64,000 nt of DNA, from NCBI RefSeq assembly GCF_000731675.1, contig NZ_JMIT01000001.1:1983526-2047525 (forward strand), read 5' to 3'. Source of the stretch: Pseudomonas capeferrum (lineage in GTDB: Bacteria > Pseudomonadota > Gammaproteobacteria > Pseudomonadales > Pseudomonadaceae). Of the stretch, positions 59,484 to 64,000 are shown in pieces. The first letter of the stretch is position 1. Each line of letters opens with the position of its first letter. The notes beneath the pieces were generated by a model. The model was not told where the DNA came from, did no database searches, and was given only the letters and a program-made list of their open reading frames with translations. Made by a program: the position numbers and the translations under genes.

Positions 59484-60452
59484 CTAAAACTGCACATCCA
59501 GCGTCACATTGTCGGTATAGGTGGCCGCCGGCGGTGTGGCCTGGTCGGTGTACACCTTGGCGTTGTAGTTGAACACCTGGCTGCCCGTGCCGGTGCCAGC
59601 CCCCGGGTTGATGTCGGCGTCACTGCTCGAACGCCGGGCACCGGTGACCGAGCCCCAGCGCACCGCGCTGGCGCTCTTGAAAATATCGTAGGCCAGGTAG
59701 TTGTTGGCTGCAGATTTCATCCTGCGCCGCCCGCCAGACACGTTCTGCCCGTCATCCAGCCCCACCGTGTAGCTGGTACCCTTGGTGCATGTCAGGCTTA
59801 CGCCCTGGTTCACCGTGGCAAACCCCGATACCACGGGTGCACTGCCGAAACTGATGGCGGGCGTGGTGATCTGGCAGTCGTTGCTCACCGTCAGGCTGAC
59901 CGTGAGCGGCTGGGTGCCGGAACTGTTGTCGCGCCCAATGCACAAGCCGCCAATGCCGATGCCGTCGCAATAGTTCCAGGCCCAGCCGACGCTCAGCGTT
60001 TCCTGATAAAGCCCCGCCGCAACGTTACTGCCGATCTGAGTCCGCATGTAGATCGGTACCGCCTTGGGCGTACCATTGAGCAACCCGAGCAGGTCGAGAA
60101 TGCCGTTGCGGGCGAAATCGAAGGCCACGCCCCGGGTGATCGGGTAGTTGGTGCTGCTGTCGGCATACAACGTGTAGGGAATGACGTCGCCTGTGGGGCC
60201 GACCAAGCCACCTGTGGCCGGAAGAATGGTCGCTTTGAAGGTATCGCCGCTGCCGAGCACGCTGAGCACCGAGCCGTTGCACTGCAACCCCGAATTGCTG
60301 CTGAAGGCGGTCTGTACCGTGCTGCGCACCAGGGTCGAACTGATGGTGCCAAATGTCGCGGGCACGGTTGGCACTGACGTGCATTTGCCCCATGCCACGC
60401 CTGCCGGCAGCAGCAGCGCGCTGGCCCATAACCTTCGTTGCCAGGCCTTCAT
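59484..60452 (-). CDS. CsuE-like pilus tip adhesin
   Basis: This 322-residue exported protein has two spore coat U (SCPU) domains, each with paired cysteines and a final CsuE-type strand (YTDNVTLDVQF). Two SCPU domains and its place after the usher fit the tip adhesin of archaic Csu pili. The ATG overlaps the usher stop (ATGA). The last strand supplies the donor edge for subunit assembly. Confidence 0.85.
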   Translation of the reverse strand: MKAWQRRLWASALLLPAGVAWGKCTSVPTVPATFGTISSTLVRSTVQTAFSSNSGLQCNGSVLSVLGSGDTFKATILPATGGLVGPTGDVIPYTLYADSSTNYPITRGVAFDFARNGILDLLGLLNGTPKAVPIYMRTQIGSNVAAGLYQETLSVGWAWNYCDGIGIGGLCIGRDNSSGTQPLTVSLTVSNDCQITTPAISFGSAPVVSGFATVNQGVSLTCTKGTSYTVGLDDGQNVSGGRRRMKSAANNYLAYDIFKSASAVRWGSVTGARRSSSDADINPGAGTGTGSQVFNYNAKVYTDQATPPAATYTDNVTLDVQF

Positions 60453-62842
60453 CGGCACACCAATGGGCCAATCAAGGGGATCGACCCTGCACTTTCAGGC
60501 AGGTCGAATTCAACCTGGCAATGCCCGCCCCCCTCCAGCACAACTTGCAGGCGGTTGTGCGGCGACAGGTTCTCCAGGTAGACCAACCCATCCCAGCCAA
60601 CCACGGCCTGGCTGCCACTTTCCCCATGGGTCACGCGGCTGCCGAGTTTGATCACCTGCTGGTTGCTATCCACCAGTTCAATGCTCGCCGCCAGCACACG
60701 TTTGATCGGGAACTCCAGCAAGTAACCACTGCCCCGACGGACCGCCACGCGTTGCTCCACTTCCGGCGCCAGGATGTCGGGCGGCAGGTCCATCGGGTCG
60801 ATTTCATACTTGCCTCGGTAGTAGCCGCTGCTGTACGGCACCAGCAGATGGCCATTGCTGTCGGTGCGGCCGATCTGCTGGTTTTCGTAGCGCACCGGCA
60901 CATCGGCATAGCCATTGGTGCTGACTACTACGAAGGCGTCGTCGATGCGGTTGGCGGCGAACACCCCGGCGTCCATCCATACCAGTGAGCCGCTGGCATC
61001 AGCCCAACGGGTCATCTCGCCACTGCTGCCATACACACCGGCCTGCAACTGCACCGACTGCAGGCGCCAGGTGGCATCGGCCTGGCGGTAGGCATCGCGG
61101 TTGCCACCGGTGGCGTAACCCAGGTTGTAGCCGACACCACCGCCCACCGGCACCGCACGGCTGTAATTGACCCGCTGCAGATCTTCGCCTTCCTTGCTGC
61201 GCTCCACACTCATGGCCAAGGTGCCATTGAAGTCGAACGGAATCACCAGTTGCGCCTGCACGGCCCACTGGCTGTCACCAACCTCGCGGTTGCCCGACAG
61301 GTAGATGCTGGTGTTGCCCCATAGCGACTTGCTCCAGCTGAGGTTGATCAGCCGGGTGCGCGAACCGTCCCCGGCCCGGACATCGAAATAGCCGGCGCCG
61401 AGGCTGCCGTATTCGTTGAGGTTGAGGCTGACGGTGACCTGCTCGCTGCGTTGGCTCAGCTGCATGTCCGGGCTGTCGACCCGTGACAGGTCGGCATAGT
61501 CGCCATAGCGCTGCAGGCGTTGGTAGCTGAAGCCGATGCGCTGGCTGTTGTACTGGTAGCCGAGGGCGACCTGATGGCCCTTCTCGCCCTCGAACTGGCT
61601 CTGCGCCAAGGCCGCGTTGAGCACCCCGAAGTTGCCCACCCGCATGTTGCCACCCAGCCCGCCCAGCAAAAGCGATTCAGAGGTTTCGATGTGGCTTTCG
61701 AGGGTAAAGCTGTCACTCAGGCCATAGCGCAGGCTGCCCGAGGCGACGCCTGGCCCGTAGCTGAAGTCGCGCACCGCGTAGTCGCGGCGCAGGCTACCGG
61801 CAGCTACCGAAAAGTCCGACAGACCTTTTTGCAGCAGGCTGCTGGTGACATAGAACGGCAGCGTGGTCGACACCTGTCGGCCAAGGGCGTCGGTGGTCAC
61901 CACCACTGCCTCGCCGGCGCCGTTGATGAACGGCACGTTGGTCAGGGTGTAAGGGCCCGGCTGCAGCTCGGTAGTACTGGACTTGTAGCCGTTGATGAAC
62001 AGGTCGAGCGAGGTCGGCACCGCTGCCTCACCGGCGAATGCAGGCAGTGGGTAGGTGACCAGGTCGGGACGGGCGCCGAAGTCTCGCGACAATTGCAGGC
62101 CGCCGACCCGCACCGAGCTGGTCCAGGGCAAAGCACCGGTGACGAAATCACCGGCTTCGTAACTGAGCAGGCGTTGTTCATCCGTGAAGCGCCAGGTGCT
62201 GTCGTAACGCAGGAAGCCCTGGCGCGTCTGGTCGGCCTGCGCACCATTGAACGACTGACGCCACTGACCGGTGCTGGAGAACGTTCCCCAGCTATCGAAC
62301 AGGCGCACTTCATTCCAGGCCGCCAGGTAGGTGCCGCCTTCATCGGTATCGTTGAGGTACAGGTCGTAGTTGAACAACACGCCGAAGCTGCTGCGTGCAT
62401 CGCTGGCCGGGTACAGGCTGCGGTCGCCGACCTGTTGGCCCGGCAGCCAGGCGGGCGGTACTTGCAACAGCAGGCGTTGGTTCGCGCTGTCGTAGTCGGT
62501 GTGCAGGCCTGGCACCGCATCCAGGGCCAGTTCGCCCTGGGGCTCGCCCGGCAGGCTGATACCGGCAGCCCGCAACACATCGCTGCCCAGGTACAGGCGC
62601 CCGGCCCGTTGTTGCACGGGCACCAGCTCAGCCTTGGGCATCTGGTTCACCAGCAGGTCGAGGTACAGCGTGGCATCGGCGGTGGCGGACATCTCCGTGG
62701 GCGGTGGCGGCAGGTCGTCGGCCAGCACCAGGCAGGGGCCGAACATGGCCAGCCCCAGGCACCAGCGGCGCGTTGTCGCCGACAGCCAGTTCACACACGG
62801 TTTCCAACCATTGCCGGGTCCTCCCTGGCCCCTGCCCTTCAT
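60449..62842 (-). CDS. CsuD-like fimbrial usher
   Basis: This 797-residue outer-membrane usher secretes and assembles Csu pilus subunits. A signal peptide (ending LVLA) is followed by an N-terminal domain. The 24-strand beta barrel is interrupted by a plug, and two C-terminal domains end near GHCQVEFDLPESAGSIPLIG. It follows the chaperone gene by 12 bases. Confidence 0.9.
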   Translation of the reverse strand: MKGRGQGGPGNGWKPCVNWLSATTRRWCLGLAMFGPCLVLADDLPPPPTEMSATADATLYLDLLVNQMPKAELVPVQQRAGRLYLGSDVLRAAGISLPGEPQGELALDAVPGLHTDYDSANQRLLLQVPPAWLPGQQVGDRSLYPASDARSSFGVLFNYDLYLNDTDEGGTYLAAWNEVRLFDSWGTFSSTGQWRQSFNGAQADQTRQGFLRYDSTWRFTDEQRLLSYEAGDFVTGALPWTSSVRVGGLQLSRDFGARPDLVTYPLPAFAGEAAVPTSLDLFINGYKSSTTELQPGPYTLTNVPFINGAGEAVVVTTDALGRQVSTTLPFYVTSSLLQKGLSDFSVAAGSLRRDYAVRDFSYGPGVASGSLRYGLSDSFTLESHIETSESLLLGGLGGNMRVGNFGVLNAALAQSQFEGEKGHQVALGYQYNSQRIGFSYQRLQRYGDYADLSRVDSPDMQLSQRSEQVTVSLNLNEYGSLGAGYFDVRAGDGSRTRLINLSWSKSLWGNTSIYLSGNREVGDSQWAVQAQLVIPFDFNGTLAMSVERSKEGEDLQRVNYSRAVPVGGGVGYNLGYATGGNRDAYRQADATWRLQSVQLQAGVYGSSGEMTRWADASGSLVWMDAGVFAANRIDDAFVVVSTNGYADVPVRYENQQIGRTDSNGHLLVPYSSGYYRGKYEIDPMDLPPDILAPEVEQRVAVRRGSGYLLEFPIKRVLAASIELVDSNQQVIKLGSRVTHGESGSQAVVGWDGLVYLENLSPHNRLQVVLEGGGHCQVEFDLPESAGSIPLIGPLVCR

Positions 62843-62854
62843 TCAATTGCTGGC

Positions 62855-63631
62855 TCATTGCCCTTGGCGGATGGCATCCGCCGCGCTCTGGCCATTGACC
62901 CGCCCCTTGAGCACGCTGCCGGCGCTCGGCGCCAGTGGTGCAGGCCAGCGCATGCTGGCACCGGGCAGCACATAGCCCAGCAGGCCTTCGGCCAATGGTT
63001 TGCTCTGGCTGCCCTGCTGCACCACCATGTCGGTGAGGCGCGCATGCACCGGGCCGGTGTTGCGCAGTTCCACGTAGGGCTTGCCCTGCACCGTCACCGC
63101 GCGCCAGCTCAATTGCGGCTTGCCCACGCCCTCGGCGTTGCGCTTGCCCTCGGGATCGGCCCTGCCCCACAAGCCTTCGCCGTAGACGAACAGCGGCACC
63201 GAGTAGCGCATCTGCAGGCGGATGGCGGCCGTCGCGCCCTGGCTGGCGGGGTCGGCCGGTATCGCCGGGGGGATTTCATCGATGATGATGCGATAGGCCT
63301 GCTCCTGGCCGGCGGGCGAGCTGCCGGTGCGGGTCAGGCGAATCAGCTGCTTCTGCCCGGGGGCGATGTTGGCCACTGGCGGGCTGCCAATGATGTCGCG
63401 CTGCGGCTGAAACTGCTCCTGGTAATCCCCCTGGCGCCAGGCGAACACCCGCACCTGCAGGTTGGCCGGGGCGCTGCCGCGATTTTCCAGCCACAGCGCA
63501 CCGGCCTTCTGGTCGGCCTCCAGCACCGGATCAATCGGCCAGATCAGCACCGAGGTGGCGGCCCCTGCCGGCAGGCTTCCCAGCAGCAACAAACCGATCA
63601 AACCATGCGCCCACTTCGCGCCTGCCCCCAT
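62855..63631 (-). CDS. CsuC-like pilus chaperone
   Basis: This 258-residue periplasmic chaperone has a signal peptide (ending PAGA). Its two immunoglobulin-like domains show the archaic FGL pattern with QLIRLTRTG and YRIIIDEIPP. It protects subunits and hands them to the usher. It follows the subunit gene by 39 bases. Confidence 0.9.
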   Translation of the reverse strand: MGAGAKWAHGLIGLLLLGSLPAGAATSVLIWPIDPVLEADQKAGALWLENRGSAPANLQVRVFAWRQGDYQEQFQPQRDIIGSPPVANIAPGQKQLIRLTRTGSSPAGQEQAYRIIIDEIPPAIPADPASQGATAAIRLQMRYSVPLFVYGEGLWGRADPEGKRNAEGVGKPQLSWRAVTVQGKPYVELRNTGPVHARLTDMVVQQGSQSKPLAEGLLGYVLPGASMRWPAPLAPSAGSVLKGRVNGQSAADAIRQGQ

Positions 63632-63670
63632 GCCACTCTCCTTAGATTGCTGTCATTGGTGCCGGCTGTT

Positions 63671-64000
63671 TCACCAGGTCACCGTCACTTGCACTACATC
63701 GGTGTAGGTCCCTGCCGGCAGCGTGCCGGTCAACTGGGTTCGGCCGTACACCGGCAACTTGATCGCCGTGGGGTCGGTGTAGCTGACCGCCACGCTCTGG
63801 CCGATGCCAAAGGCTTGGCTGTAGGCCGCGTCGCGGTACAACTGGTAGGCCAGCACTTGCGTGCCGCCCGTGCGTTTGAGGTTGCGGGTGCCGCTGGCGT
63901 TGTTCTGCCCGCCGTCCAGGCTCATGCTCAAGGCCACGCCTGGGGTGCACTGGAAGGTCACCGTGCTGCCCCCCAGCGAGGTGCTCAGGGTACCGCTGGC
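63671..64000 (-). CDS. Csu-type SCPU-domain pilus subunit (5' part beyond window)
   Basis: The visible C-terminal 109 residues fit a spore coat U domain: FQCTPGVALSMSLDGGQN, then YRDAAYSQAFGIGQ and a final strand YTDVVQVTVTW. The gene runs off the right edge. It is probably CsuA/B or CsuB. The same unit continues with chaperone, usher and tip adhesin. Confidence 0.8.
   Translation of the reverse strand, partial: ASGTLSTSLGGSTVTFQCTPGVALSMSLDGGQNNASGTRNLKRTGGTQVLAYQLYRDAAYSQAFGIGQSVAVSYTDPTAIKLPVYGRTQLTGTLPAGTYTDVVQVTVTW

Overview
The window looks like chromosomal DNA of a fluorescent Pseudomonas, most likely the P. putida group. It is GC-rich with tightly packed genes. It carries genes typical of that group: the heme-type fatty acid cis/trans isomerase Cti, an AroQ/quinate-shikimate dehydrogenase pair beside czcCBA, CysI followed by a DUF934 gene, and a Csu-type pilus cluster. 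I see no rRNA, tRNA, insertion sequence, prophage, CRISPR array or replication origin. No gap between genes exceeds 300 bases; the largest are about 215-230 bases.

Layout. 1-5055 (minus): czcCBA heavy-metal efflux pump, czcA cut by the window edge. 5280-6574 (plus): aroQ plus an NAD-type quinate/shikimate dehydrogenase. 6629-7430 (minus): DUF2790 protein and a TlpA-like thioredoxin. 7650-9673 (plus): OmpR-type response regulator and histidine kinase. 9807-10316 (plus): DoxX membrane protein. 10377-12279 (minus): a bufferin operon, meaning a five-EGKCG precursor, a DUF692 (MNIO) maturase and a DUF2063 partner. 12445-13005: DUF4174 protein. 13231-17754 (minus): a giant leucine-rich-repeat protein with an intact NEL E3 ubiquitin ligase site. 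17835-20195: DNA polymerase II. 20299-28902: an MFS exporter, two LysR regulators, a YcgG-LysE-SGNH cluster, a periplasmic protein, and AzlCD with an AraC regulator. 29238-34672 (mostly minus): PCuAC and Sco1 copper chaperones, NfuA, an acyltransferase and Cti. 34838-42590: metH, small membrane proteins, an orphan periplasmic binding protein, and cysI with its DUF934 partner. 42663-52059 (minus): two more giant LRR toxin-like genes in tandem. 52289-59467: DkgB, a DUF1348 protein, a two-component system divergent from mlaA, a zinc alcohol dehydrogenase and an M14 carboxypeptidase. 59484-64000 (minus): a Csu-type (archaic) chaperone-usher pilus cluster, cut at the window edge.

Two regions stand out. 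First, a shared 16-base motif (NNTACA-N4-NATACA, 10-base period) lies in front of the DUF2790/TlpA-response regulator divergent region, of doxX and of bufA. It suggests that the two-component system at 7650-9673 controls a bufferin metal-buffering regulon. Second, three paralogous DUF6543-LRR genes show three different states of the NEL domain: intact with Cys1307-Gln-Asp, present but without any cysteine and followed by a duplicated linker-LRR module, and absent. This looks like diversification of a large effector or toxin family. Copper and metal handling recurs across the window (czcCBA with a CusR-like box, bufferin, Sco1/PCuAC).
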